Below are positions 42,301-52,705 of a DNA stretch of 64,000 nucleotides, piece after piece; within the stretch, counting starts at the first letter, position 1; each line of letters opens with the position of its first letter. A model generated the notes under the pieces. That model searched no databases, was not told where the DNA came from, and saw nothing but the letters and a program-made list of their open reading frames with translations. Both the position numbers and the translations under genes were made by a program. Source of the stretch: Streptomyces fodineus (GTDB taxonomy: Bacteria > Actinomycetota > Actinomycetes > Streptomycetales > Streptomycetaceae); NCBI RefSeq assembly GCF_001735805.1, contig NZ_CP017248.1, forward strand, positions 7,254,001-7,318,000, written 5' to 3'.

Positions 42301-43428
42301 TCAGAGCCAGCCGTTGCGCCGGAAACCCCGGTACAGCACCAGGCACGCCCCCGCCATGACGACCATGACCAGCGGATAGCCGAACCGCCAGTGAAGCTCC
42401 GGCATGTGGTCGAAGTTCATGCCGTACACGCCGCACACCATTGTCGGCACGGCGATCACCGCGGCCCAGGCCGTGATCTTCCGCATGTCCTCGTTCTGTG
42501 CGACGGTCACTTGCGCGAGGTGGGCCTGCAGGATCGAGTTGAGCAGTTCGTCGAACGCGGCGATCTGCTCCTTGGCCCGGATCAGGTGGTCGAGCACGTC
42601 CCGGAAGTAGGCCTGTATCTCCGGGGCGACGACCCGTATGGGCCGGGTGGCCAGGTCCTCCACCGGGCGGCCCAGCGGCACCACCGCCCGCTTCAGCTCC
42701 AGCAGTTCACGCTTCATCTGGTAGATGCGGCCGGGGTCGAGCCGCGCGCCGTTCTCCGAGAACACCTCCGTCTCGACCTGGTCGATGTCGGCCTGCACCG
42801 CGTCCGTGACGTTCAGGTAGTCGTCGACGACGTGGTCGGCGATCGCGTGCAGCACCGCCGCCGGGCCTTTCGAGAGTTGGTACGGATGTGCCTCCAGCTC
42901 CTCGCGCAGGGGACCCAGTGAGCCGTGCCGGCCGTGCCGGACCGTGATGACGAAGTCCTTACCGACGAACACCATGATCTCGCCGGTGTTCACGACCTCG
43001 CTGGTCGCCGTCAGTTTCTCGTGCTCCACATAGCAGACGGTCTTGAACACCGCGAAGAGCGTGTCCCCGTAGTGCTCCAGCTTCGGGCGCTGATGGGCCT
43101 CGACCGCGTCCTCCACCGCCAGCGGATGCAGGTCGAACAGCTCGGCGATGCCCGCGAACTCACGGTCCGTCGGCTCGTGCAGCCCCAGCCAGACGAACCC
43201 CTCGCCGGTCTTGCGGACCATCCGCACGGCGTCGACCAGGTCCGTGCACTGCGGCACACGCACGCCGTCCTGGTACGTCACGCAGTTGACCACCGATGAG
43301 CCCAGCGGTGACCTGGCGGGATGGCTCAGGTCCACGCGCGGCCGTCGCCGGGCCAGCCGCGCCACCTTGCGCAGGCCGCCGACCCTGCTCAGCCCTGTGA
43401 CCTTCCGCAGATTCCCCGCCATGGACAT
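42301..43428 (-). CDS. corA: CorA-type magnesium/cobalt channel
   Basis: A 375-residue pentameric divalent-cation channel subunit. The large cytoplasmic funnel domain is followed by two C-terminal helices. The pore signature GMN is present in VCGVYGMNFDHMPELHW, and a basic end (RGFRRNGWL) closes the protein. GAGGAG lies six bases before the ATG. Compared with enteric CorA the N-terminus has an extra basic stretch (about residues 1-35). It lies tail-to-tail with the kinase-like gene. Confidence 0.93.
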   Translation of the reverse strand: MSMAGNLRKVTGLSRVGGLRKVARLARRRPRVDLSHPARSPLGSSVVNCVTYQDGVRVPQCTDLVDAVRMVRKTGEGFVWLGLHEPTDREFAGIAELFDLHPLAVEDAVEAHQRPKLEHYGDTLFAVFKTVCYVEHEKLTATSEVVNTGEIMVFVGKDFVITVRHGRHGSLGPLREELEAHPYQLSKGPAAVLHAIADHVVDDYLNVTDAVQADIDQVETEVFSENGARLDPGRIYQMKRELLELKRAVVPLGRPVEDLATRPIRVVAPEIQAYFRDVLDHLIRAKEQIAAFDELLNSILQAHLAQVTVAQNEDMRKITAWAAVIAVPTMVCGVYGMNFDHMPELHWRFGYPLVMVVMAGACLVLYRGFRRNGWL

Positions 43429-43656
43429 CTGGATCTCCTCGTCTGGATCTCCTTACGCAACGCTGTCGCGCCTTGCTCCGCAAGTCTGCCAGCCGAGGGC
43501 AAAGCGGGGGTAAGCCTGTGGGAACGGGATGTTCCGCTTGGTTCCCGCCTGTGGACGGAGCAGCGGTTGTCCCGGTGCCGGTGCCGGTCCCGTCGCAGGC
43601 CGGTGTCCGGAGGATCGGCCGGCCCGGACGAGCCGGGTGACTGGGATGATCCTGGT

Positions 43657-44451
43657 ATGACGCCATCCGACGGGTACCTCCTGGACAACCGGCAGGACGA
43701 GGCGGGACAGCGCTTCGACGCCTTCGCCACGCTCTTCGACCCCACGACCTTCCGGCACCTTGAGGCGCTCGGCATCGGACCAGGCTGGCGCTGCTGGGAA
43801 GTCGGGGCCGGCGGCACCTCGGTGGTGTCCTGGCTCGCCGGGAAGGTCGGTCCGGCCGGCGAGGTGGTCGCGACCGACATCGACACCTCGAGGATCGTCG
43901 CCGCGGCTCGGCCGCCGGTGGAGGTCCGGGTCCACGACGTGGGCGTCGAGGAACCGCCGGGTGAGGGTTTCGACTTGGTCCACGCCCGGCTCGTCCTCGT
44001 CCATGTCCCGGACCGGGAAAGGGCGTTGCGCTCCATGATCCAAGCCCTGCGGCCCGGCGGAAGGCTCCTGGTCGAGGACGCCGACCCAGCCCTCCAGCCC
44101 CTGATCTGCCCCGACGAGTACGGCCCGGAGCAACGGCTGGCCAACCGGCTGCGCCAGGGCTTCCGCAAGCTGCTCGCCGAACGCGGCGCCGATCTGTCGT
44201 ACGGCCGTAAACTCCCGCGTCTGCTCCGCGAGGCCGGCCTGAGCGAGGTGGAGGCCGATGCGTATTTCCCGGTGACGTCGCCCGCCTGCACCGCCCTGGA
44301 GGCCGCGACGGTCCGTCAGGTCCGGGACCGGCTCGTCACCGCCGGGCTCGCCACCGACGAGGACATCGACCAGCACCTGGCCAACGTCGAGGCCGGCGGC
44401 ATGGACCTGGCCACCGCACCGATGATCTCGGTGTGGGGGAGGAAGGACTAG
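43657..44451 (+). CDS. Class I SAM-dependent methyltransferase
   Basis: A 264-residue methyltransferase. CWEVGAGGTSVVSWLAGKVG is motif I, VVATDIDTSRIVAAARP the acidic loop, DLVHARLVLVHVPDRERALR and LRPGGRLLVEDADPALQPL the post motifs. The arrangement resembles ubiquinone/menaquinone- or antibiotic-type methyltransferases. The substrate is unknown. The ATG lies 228 bases from the divergent corA start, with no evident ribosome binding site. Confidence 0.85.
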   Translation: MTPSDGYLLDNRQDEAGQRFDAFATLFDPTTFRHLEALGIGPGWRCWEVGAGGTSVVSWLAGKVGPAGEVVATDIDTSRIVAAARPPVEVRVHDVGVEEPPGEGFDLVHARLVLVHVPDRERALRSMIQALRPGGRLLVEDADPALQPLICPDEYGPEQRLANRLRQGFRKLLAERGADLSYGRKLPRLLREAGLSEVEADAYFPVTSPACTALEAATVRQVRDRLVTAGLATDEDIDQHLANVEAGGMDLATAPMISVWGRKD

Positions 44452-44659
44452 GGCCCGTGGTGCCGGACGACGGGGCCGAGCGGGCCGTCGCCACGGCATC
44501 AAACCTTTGGCCGGGGATCCCAGCCTGCGGCGGACACCACCGTCCCCACCCTCGAACAGGGCCCGCCCGGGGCACCTCAACGCGGCGGGCGCGCGGCCCG
44601 GTCTCCGGACGGACGGCGGGAGTCCGACGGCAGGGCGCCGGCGGCTGTGCCGCGCCGAT

Positions 44660-45664
44660 TCAGCTGCTTCGACCTGGCCGTTCGTGCTGCCGGGCAGGTC
44701 GAGCCGTAGCCGACCGGGTGCCCATGGTGCCGGCAGTCGGCGGGCCGTCGCTCCCTGGATGCGGTGGTCTGCCTCCCACCCGTTCCACGGCCTCGGCGCC
44801 CGCCCGGCAGCCCCGTGCCGCCGCCTCCTGAGGGTCCGCGCCGGTGAGTAGAGCGGCGAGGAACGCTCCGGTGAAGGCGTCACCGGCGCCCGTGGTGTCC
44901 CGGGGGACCGCCGGTGTCGCCGGGATCCTGGCCGGCGTGCCGCCGGTACGGGCCACCAGCGCGCCGTCCGCCCCGGCCTTGGTCACCACCAGTGGAACGA
45001 GACGGCTCAGTTTGGCGGTCGCGTCCGCCGGATCCGGCAGCCCCGTCAGCAGACACGCCTCGTCCCGGCTGGGCAGCAATACGTCCAGCCCTTCCGCGAA
45101 CGCCAGGAACCGGTCCACCCCCAGCCGCACCAGGAAGCCGGCCGACGCCGGATCCAGGCTGACCGGAACGCCACGCGCGCGTGCCGCCGCGAGCGCCGTC
45201 CGCGCGAGCTCCCGGCTCGGCTCCGTGAACAGCAGATAGCCCGACAGATGCAGCCGGGCGACACCGTCGAGCAACGCGTCCGACCAGTCGGCGGGTTCGA
45301 GCCGCAGAGATGCCCCGCTGTCCGTCAGGAACGTCCGCTCCGCCGCCGCACCCGTGTCGACGAGGCAGATCACCGTCCCGGTCGCTGCCGTCGGATCGAC
45401 CACCAGCAGGGAGCGCACACCGGCCGCGACCAGCTCACGCTCGTGCCACGCGGCCGCGTCCGCGCCCACCCGCCCGAGCAGCCGTACGTCCGCACAGCCC
45501 GTGTGCACGGCCCAGCAGGCCACGTTCGCGCCCGCGCCGCCCGGCACGGTCCGGATCGCGGCGGCCGTGTCCGTGCCGGCCGCGAGCGGTCCCCGGTGCC
45601 GGGCGACCACATCCGTGACCACGTCGCCGACGACCAGCAGGGCCCCGTCCCGGCCCGCGGTCAC
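44660..45664 (-). CDS. psuK: PfkB-family kinase, probable pseudouridine kinase
   Basis: A 334-residue ribokinase-like protein. The PfkB signatures are the N-terminal GGAGANVACWAVHTG and the C-terminal DTTGAGDAFTGAFLAALL with the catalytic Asp. LLVVGDVVTDVVARH is the opening strand. Its GTG start overlaps the stop of psuG (GTGA), and the pairing with PsuG suggests it phosphorylates pseudouridine to pseudouridine 5'-phosphate. About 30 Arg/Gly/Ser-rich residues extend beyond the usual end (VERVGGRPP). Confidence 0.82.
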   Translation of the reverse strand: MTAGRDGALLVVGDVVTDVVARHRGPLAAGTDTAAAIRTVPGGAGANVACWAVHTGCADVRLLGRVGADAAAWHERELVAAGVRSLLVVDPTAATGTVICLVDTGAAAERTFLTDSGASLRLEPADWSDALLDGVARLHLSGYLLFTEPSRELARTALAAARARGVPVSLDPASAGFLVRLGVDRFLAFAEGLDVLLPSRDEACLLTGLPDPADATAKLSRLVPLVVTKAGADGALVARTGGTPARIPATPAVPRDTTGAGDAFTGAFLAALLTGADPQEAAARGCRAGAEAVERVGGRPPHPGSDGPPTAGTMGTRSATARPARQHERPGRSS

Positions 45665-46569
45665 CCCTTGGTCCACGCCGTGGCGATCCGTGCCGCCAGC
45701 CGTACGTTGCCACGCACGGCCGCCAGATTGGCGCTCAGTGAGGCGCCCTCGGTGTGCCGGACCAGGTAGTCCAGCAGGAACGGGGTCACCGCCTGCCCGG
45801 TGACGCCCTGGTCCGCGCAGGCGCGCAGTGCGTCGGCCAGTACGCGTGCGTGCAGCGCGGGATCGAGCTGTTCCGCCTCGGGGACGGGCTGGGCGACGAT
45901 CAGCGCCGACTCCGGCGCGTCGAGCGCGTCCTGGGCCCGCATGACCTCCGCGACCTGCTCCGGGGTGTCCAGTGTCCACTCGACCGGATGCCCCGAGTCG
46001 GCCAGATAGAAGCCCGGGAACCGGTCCGTGCCGTACCCGGCGACGGCCACGCCCAGCGTCTCCAGCCGCTGCAGGGTCGCCGGCACGTCCAGGATCGACT
46101 TCACGCCCGCGCAGACCACCGTGATTCGGGTGCGTGCCAGCAGCCCCAGGTCGGCCGACTCGTCCTGGGTCGTCGTCCACTCCCGGTGCACACCGCCCAG
46201 CCCGCCGGTGGCGAACACCCGGATGCCGGCGAGCGAGGCCAGCTGGGCCGTCGCCGACACCGTGGTCGCCCCGCTCGCGCCCGCTGCCACGGCGAGCGGC
46301 AGATCGCGGTGGCCGAGCTTGCGGATGCCGTCCTCGTTCGCGATCCGCTCCAACTGCTCCTTGTCCAGGCCGACATGGGGGCGGCCGTCGAGCACGGCGA
46401 TGGTCGCCGGTATGGTGCCCTCCCGGCGCACCGCGTTCTCCAGCTCCAGCGCCACCTGCAGATTGCGGGGGCGGGGCAGCCCGTGCGCGATGATCGTGGA
46501 CTCCAGGGCGACCACCGGCCGCCGTGCGTCGATCGCTTCCCGGACCTCTTCCGACACCACCAGCACCAC
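45661..46569 (-). CDS. psuG: Pseudouridine-5'-phosphate glycosidase
   Basis: A 302-residue enzyme that splits pseudouridine 5'-phosphate into uracil and ribose 5-phosphate. Family blocks are PVVALESTIIAHGLPRPRNL, PATIAVLDGRPHVGL, KLGHRDLPLAVA, ATGGLGGVHRE, VVCAGVKSILDVPATL and YGTDRFPGFY. The GTG at 46569 is chosen because GGAGG lies eight bases upstream and the product matches the usual length. An ATG at 46602 would add eleven residues. It is coupled to the kinase downstream for pseudouridine salvage or breakdown. Confidence 0.93.
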   Translation of the reverse strand: MVLVVSEEVREAIDARRPVVALESTIIAHGLPRPRNLQVALELENAVRREGTIPATIAVLDGRPHVGLDKEQLERIANEDGIRKLGHRDLPLAVAAGASGATTVSATAQLASLAGIRVFATGGLGGVHREWTTTQDESADLGLLARTRITVVCAGVKSILDVPATLQRLETLGVAVAGYGTDRFPGFYLADSGHPVEWTLDTPEQVAEVMRAQDALDAPESALIVAQPVPEAEQLDPALHARVLADALRACADQGVTGQAVTPFLLDYLVRHTEGASLSANLAAVRGNVRLAARIATAWTKG

Positions 46570-46668
46570 GCGCACCGCCTCCTGTCCGTCGCCTTTCCTC
46601 ATCTCTGGCGGGAGCCGGCCGCCGCTAAACGCTTGCGGCCTGTGGGGGACGCCACCAGTCTGGGCCGC

Positions 46669-47100
46669 ATGACGAAGAACAGCACGCGTCTCGACCACGT
46701 CGTCCTGTGGGTGGCCGATCCGGTCGCCGCGGCCGGCTTCTACGAGGAGGCCGTCGGTCTGGAGCCGATCAATGTCACCGAGTTCGCCGAGGGGAAGGTG
46801 GCCTTCCCCTCGGTGCGCATCAACGAGGAGACCATCCTCGACCTCGCCCCACTCACCTTGGCCGCGCGTATGAAGATGGTGCCGGGCGCCGCCGAAAGCG
46901 CAGGTCACCCCGTCAACCACATCTGTCTGTCCCTGCCGGCCGACGCCTTCGACGCGCTCCGTACCCGCCTCGCGGAGCATGATGTCGCCATCTCGGGCAT
47001 CGACCACGACCTCTCTGGTGCCCGCGGCAACGCCACACGCAGCTTCTACTTCCGCGACCGCGACGGCAACGTCTTCGAGGCCCGGCACTACGACGAGTAG
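46669..47100 (+). CDS. VOC (glyoxalase/bleomycin-resistance fold) protein
   Basis: A 143-residue protein with the paired beta-alpha-beta-beta-beta pattern. RLDHVVLWVADPVAAAGFYE opens the first half; GHPVNHICLSLPADAFDALR and FYFRDRDGNVFEARHY close the second. The His in LDHVVL and the Glu in VFEARHY are candidate metal ligands. Dioxygenase, isomerase or resistance roles are all possible. It lies between the divergent psuG gene and the convergent ogt gene. Confidence 0.85.
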   Translation: MTKNSTRLDHVVLWVADPVAAAGFYEEAVGLEPINVTEFAEGKVAFPSVRINEETILDLAPLTLAARMKMVPGAAESAGHPVNHICLSLPADAFDALRTRLAEHDVAISGIDHDLSGARGNATRSFYFRDRDGNVFEARHYDE

Positions 47101-47110
47101 CCGGATCCGG

Positions 47111-47665
47111 TCAGAACAGCGGCTCGGGCAGCACCCCCTCCAGCGCGAGCAGCTTGCGTTTGGTCTCGAGCCCGCCCCCGAAGCCGCCGATGCCGCCGTC
47201 GCTCTCCACCACCCGGTGGCACGGCACGACCACCGGCAGCGGATTGGCGCCCATCGCCGCGCCGACCGCCTGCGCTCCGCCGGGCTGCCCGACACGCCCG
47301 GCGAGATCGCCGTACCCGACCACCGAGCCGTACGGCACACCGGCCGCCAGCTCGCGCAGCACCTGCCGGTTGAAGCCGGAGATCAGCGACCAGTCCAGCG
47401 GCAGGTCGAAGTCGTGCCGCTCGCCCGCGAAGTACGCCCGCAGCTGGCGTATCGCCTCTGCCAGCAGCGGCGCGTGCGGATCTTCGACGGCAGCGGTGCC
47501 CAGCCGGGCCGCCAGCCGCTCCAGGGCGCGCTCGCGCACCGCGTCCGTGGCGTGGAAGACCACGTTGACCAGGCCGTCACGGGTCGCCGCCAGCATCAGC
47601 GGACCGATGTCCGTGTCCACCACGGCCCACACGGCCCGCTGCTCATCCTGCCCATGGCTGTCCAT
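47111..47665 (-). CDS. ogt: Methylated-DNA-protein-cysteine methyltransferase
   Basis: A 184-residue suicide repair protein that moves alkyl groups from O6-alkylguanine to its own Cys. The active site PCHRVV holds Cys149. GVPYGSVVGYGDLAGRVGQP is the helix-turn-helix/Arg-finger region, and GIGGFGGGLETKRKLLALEG follows the active site. The N-terminal half is the usual RNase-H-like cap. The ATG lies seven bases after a -10 hexamer within a full PafBC-type promoter, so the message appears leaderless and damage-inducible. Confidence 0.93.
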   Translation of the reverse strand: MDSHGQDEQRAVWAVVDTDIGPLMLAATRDGLVNVVFHATDAVRERALERLAARLGTAAVEDPHAPLLAEAIRQLRAYFAGERHDFDLPLDWSLISGFNRQVLRELAAGVPYGSVVGYGDLAGRVGQPGGAQAVGAAMGANPLPVVVPCHRVVESDGGIGGFGGGLETKRKLLALEGVLPEPLF

Positions 47666-47671
47666 GCGCCC

Positions 47672-47694
47672 ACGGTACGGCCCGCCACTGACAA
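47672..47694 (-). promoter_or_regulatory. RecA-NDp/PafBC promoter of ogt (full match)
   Basis: Minus strand TTGTCAGTG (47694-47686), eight bases, TACCGT (47677-47672). This is an exact fit to TTGTCRGTG-N8-TANNNT. The hexamer ends six bases before the ogt ATG at 47665, so transcription should start at or next to the A of the start codon. Confidence 0.8.
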
Positions 47695-47706
47695 CGCCCG
47701 CCCCGC

Positions 47707-48576
47707 TCAGTTCGAACGCAGCGCCGTCCGCACCATGTCCGGCTTGTTGGTGATGATCCCGTCGACGCCATAGCCCGCGACCCGGCGTGCGGTGGCCGCG
47801 TCGTTCACCGTCCAGGCGAACACTCTGAGTGGCCTGCCGTGCGGACCGTCGAAGGAGTGCACGGCCGAGACGTACCCCATCGAGAGCATGGCGTACGACG
47901 GATTGACGAGGTCGGTGAAACGCGCGTACTCGTGCAGCTTCGTCACGGTGGGGGAGCCGAGGTAGGCGGTGGTGATCGCGGGCCTCAGGTTGTGCACGGT
48001 CCGGATGCTGTCGGCGCTGAAACTCTGCACGATCAGCCGCCTCAGATGCTTCTGGTCCAGCCAGCCCTCGTTGCCCAGGAGCTTCAGGGTCTGCTGCTCG
48101 ATGCCTGGATAGAGCTCCGGGTTCTTGATCTCCAGGAGTAGCTTCTCGTGGTTGTGCTCGATCCGGCGCATGTAGTCCTTCAGCGTCGGCACGCGCGTGC
48201 CCGTGTAGGCGGGGGAGTACCAGCTGCCCGCGTCCAGGCGCTTGATCTCGGCGGCGGTGAAGTCCTTCACCTTCCACGGCGCCCGCCCGGGGAAGACCTG
48301 CTCGACGTTCGTGGTGCGCTTCAGGCTGTCGTCATGGATGACGACCAGCTCGCCGTCCTTGGTGCGCTGGACGTCGTTCTCGACCCAGGAGAAGCCCAGC
48401 TGTGCGGCCTTGTCGATCGAGGCCAGGGTGTTCTCGGGAGCGTAGGCGGACGCACCCCGGTGGGCGATCACCGTGGTCTCACCGACGTCGCCGGCCCGGG
48501 CGTCCGAGGTCGGGCTCAGCAGGGCCGCCACCCCCAGGACCACGGCGGCCGCGACGGCAACTACGCGCGCGTGCAA
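47707..48576 (-). CDS. Secreted glycerophosphodiester phosphodiesterase
   Basis: A 289-residue exported enzyme. The start is a TTG six bases after GAGGAG, giving a signal peptide (VVAVAAAVVLGVAALL, cleavage near ARA-G at residue 28). The GDPD barrel shows IAHRGASAYAPENTLASI (catalytic His39), WVENDVQRTKDGELVVIHDD (metal-binding Glu/Asp and second His) and GVDGIITNKPDMV. It hydrolyses glycerophosphodiesters to glycerol 3-phosphate and alcohols, probably for phosphate scavenging. No Pho box was identified upstream. Confidence 0.9.
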   Translation of the reverse strand: MHARVVAVAAAVVLGVAALLSPTSDARAGDVGETTVIAHRGASAYAPENTLASIDKAAQLGFSWVENDVQRTKDGELVVIHDDSLKRTTNVEQVFPGRAPWKVKDFTAAEIKRLDAGSWYSPAYTGTRVPTLKDYMRRIEHNHEKLLLEIKNPELYPGIEQQTLKLLGNEGWLDQKHLRRLIVQSFSADSIRTVHNLRPAITTAYLGSPTVTKLHEYARFTDLVNPSYAMLSMGYVSAVHSFDGPHGRPLRVFAWTVNDAATARRVAGYGVDGIITNKPDMVRTALRSN

Positions 48577-48858
48577 TGCAGACTCCTCGCTGGTCGAGCG
48601 AATACGGACAGTTATCAGACTTACAGCAGTCGGTCAACGGCGCCCGGGCGCACGATGGCCACAGACTCAATGGAGACCTCCAAGTCCGCTCACCGCTACC
48701 GCACAACTGAGGCAAGGCCGTGTTTCTTTGCCGGAAAATCGTTCGACCCTACCGGTGGGGGTCATACTCTCTGCGACAACCCTGACCGCCGCGCGGTCCT
48801 GGGCCGGGGGGACATTTCAACGATTCCGGGACGCAAGAAGGCGGGAGGGCAGCCGCGG

Positions 48859-49725
48859 ATGCAAGGCACGGTCGACGGATTCAGCTACGGGGCCGTCACC
48901 CCAGTGGTGGCCTATCTGATGGCCTGCCTCGGTGGCGCCCTCGGCCTGCGCTGCACCACCCGGTCCCTGCTGGTCACGCACTCCTGGCGGCCCGCCTGGC
49001 TGGCCCTCGGCTCGGCCGCGATCGGTTCCGGCATATGGACCATGCACTTCGTCGCCATGATGGGCTTCGCCATCAAGGAGACACCGATCCACTACGACAA
49101 GCCGATCACCTACGCCAGCCTTGCCCTGGCCGTCGTCATGGTCGGTGTCGGGATCTTCATCGTCGGCTACCGGGGCGCCACCGGCACCGCTCTGTTCACC
49201 GGCGGCACGATCACCGGTCTGGGCGTCGCCTCGATGCACTACCTCGGCATGGCGGGCGTGCACTTTCACGGGCGGTTCACCTACAACACGTTCACCGTCG
49301 CCGCTTCCGTCGCCATAGCTGTCGTGGCCGCCACCGCCGCCCTGTGGGCAGCCGGACGCGTCCGGGGGTTCCTGTGGAGCGTGGGGGCGAGCCTCGTCAT
49401 GGGGCTCGCGGTCAGCGGCATGCACTACACGGGGATGGCCGCCCTCGGCGTCCACCTCGACGGCACCCCCCACACCGCCGGCGGCGCGCCGGAGCCGTCC
49501 GTGCTCGCGCCGATGCTGATAGGCCCGCTCGCCTTCCTGCTCCTCGCCGGCGTCGTCGTGATCTTCGACCCGTTGATGATCACGGGCCGGCCGGTCCGCA
49601 GGCCCGTCGAGCACAAACCGGGTGTCCCGGCCACCGCCGTGGCTTCCCACACGCAGCGCCGTCCCGCCCTCCACGAGGAGCACCGGCCCGAGCATCACCT
49701 CTCCCGGGCCCCGCAGAACCGCTGA
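48859..49725 (+). CDS. MHYT-domain integral membrane sensor protein
   Basis: A 288-residue protein of seven predicted membrane helices with three MHYT-type motifs: TMHFVAMMGF, SMHYLGMAGV and GMHYTGMAAL. These His/Met residues are thought to bind copper and sense a diatomic gas or redox state. There is no GGDEF, EAL or kinase output domain; the tail is short, basic and His/Pro-rich. AGCCGCGG precedes the ATG without a strong ribosome binding site. The 282-base gap upstream to the divergent GDPD gene holds no recognised element. Confidence 0.9.
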   Translation: MQGTVDGFSYGAVTPVVAYLMACLGGALGLRCTTRSLLVTHSWRPAWLALGSAAIGSGIWTMHFVAMMGFAIKETPIHYDKPITYASLALAVVMVGVGIFIVGYRGATGTALFTGGTITGLGVASMHYLGMAGVHFHGRFTYNTFTVAASVAIAVVAATAALWAAGRVRGFLWSVGASLVMGLAVSGMHYTGMAALGVHLDGTPHTAGGAPEPSVLAPMLIGPLAFLLLAGVVVIFDPLMITGRPVRRPVEHKPGVPATAVASHTQRRPALHEEHRPEHHLSRAPQNR

Positions 49726-49735
49726 TCCGGACCCG

Positions 49736-49758
49736 TTGTCAGTGCGGGGTCGTACGGT
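49736..49758 (+). promoter_or_regulatory. RecA-NDp/PafBC promoter of uvrB (full match)
   Basis: TTGTCAGTG (49736-49744), eight bases, TACGGT (49753-49758). The ATG of uvrB begins eight bases after the hexamer, again implying a leaderless or nearly leaderless transcript. Confidence 0.8.
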
Positions 49759-49765
49759 GGATGAC

Positions 49766-51913
<2,148 letters not shown>

Positions 51914-52070
51914 GCCCTCGTCACCCTGCCGGACCTCGACTTATGCGCCAAGTGTTGCAACACCGACACAAAGCGCGGGCCGGGGTTCGGCACTGTCGGT
52001 GCCCCTGCGTAGGGTTCTTGACAACCGCGCACTGCGCGCCAACAGGGGACCATCGAGAGGGGAATCAGCG

Positions 52071-52649
52071 GTGTCCGTCAACTTGAGCAAGGGTCAGGCC
52101 ATCAGCCTGGAGAAGCAGGACGGGGCCACCCTGACCGCGGTCCGAATGGGACTCGGCTGGCAGGCGGCGAAGCGGCGCGGCCTGTTCGGTTCCCGCACCC
52201 GCGAGATCGACCTGGACGCCTCCGCCGTCCTCTTTGCCGAGAAGCAGCCGGTCGACGTCGTCTTCTTCCGCCACCTGGTGAGCGACGACGGCTCCGTGCG
52301 CCACACCGGCGACAACCTCGTCGGCGGCGTCGGACAGGGCGGTGACGACGAGGCGATCCTCGTGGACCTGCAGCGCGTCCCGGTCCACATCGACCAGATC
52401 GTCTTCACCGTGAACTCCTTCACGGGCCAGACCTTCCAGGAGGTGCAGAACGCGTTCTGCCGCCTCGTGGACGAGACCAACGGCCAGGAGCTCGCCCGCT
52501 ACACGCTGGACGGCGGCGGCGACTACACCGCCCAGATCATGGCGAAGGTGCACCGCGCGGGCTCGGGCTGGACGATGACCGCCCTGGGCACCCCGGCCAA
52601 CGGCCGCACGTTCCAGGACCTGATGCCGGCGATCCTGCCGCACCTGTAG
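52071..52649 (+). CDS. TerD family stress protein
   Basis: A 192-residue TerD-domain protein. VNLSKGQAISLEKQDG opens the domain. EIDLDASAVLFAEKQPVDVV and NLVGGVGQGGDDEAILVDLQ carry the acidic residues that bind calcium in TerD proteins. YTLDGGGDYTAQIMAKVHRA is the late strand pair. TerD proteins are linked to tellurite and general stress resistance and are numerous in Streptomyces. GAGAGGGGA precedes the GTG. It is followed 56 bases later by a larger TerD-related gene and then terC. Confidence 0.92.
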   Translation: MSVNLSKGQAISLEKQDGATLTAVRMGLGWQAAKRRGLFGSRTREIDLDASAVLFAEKQPVDVVFFRHLVSDDGSVRHTGDNLVGGVGQGGDDEAILVDLQRVPVHIDQIVFTVNSFTGQTFQEVQNAFCRLVDETNGQELARYTLDGGGDYTAQIMAKVHRAGSGWTMTALGTPANGRTFQDLMPAILPHL

Positions 52650-52705
52650 GACCGCCCGCTCGACCGGCGGGGCGCACGACAGAACGACACAGGGGGACGA
52701 CGGGG

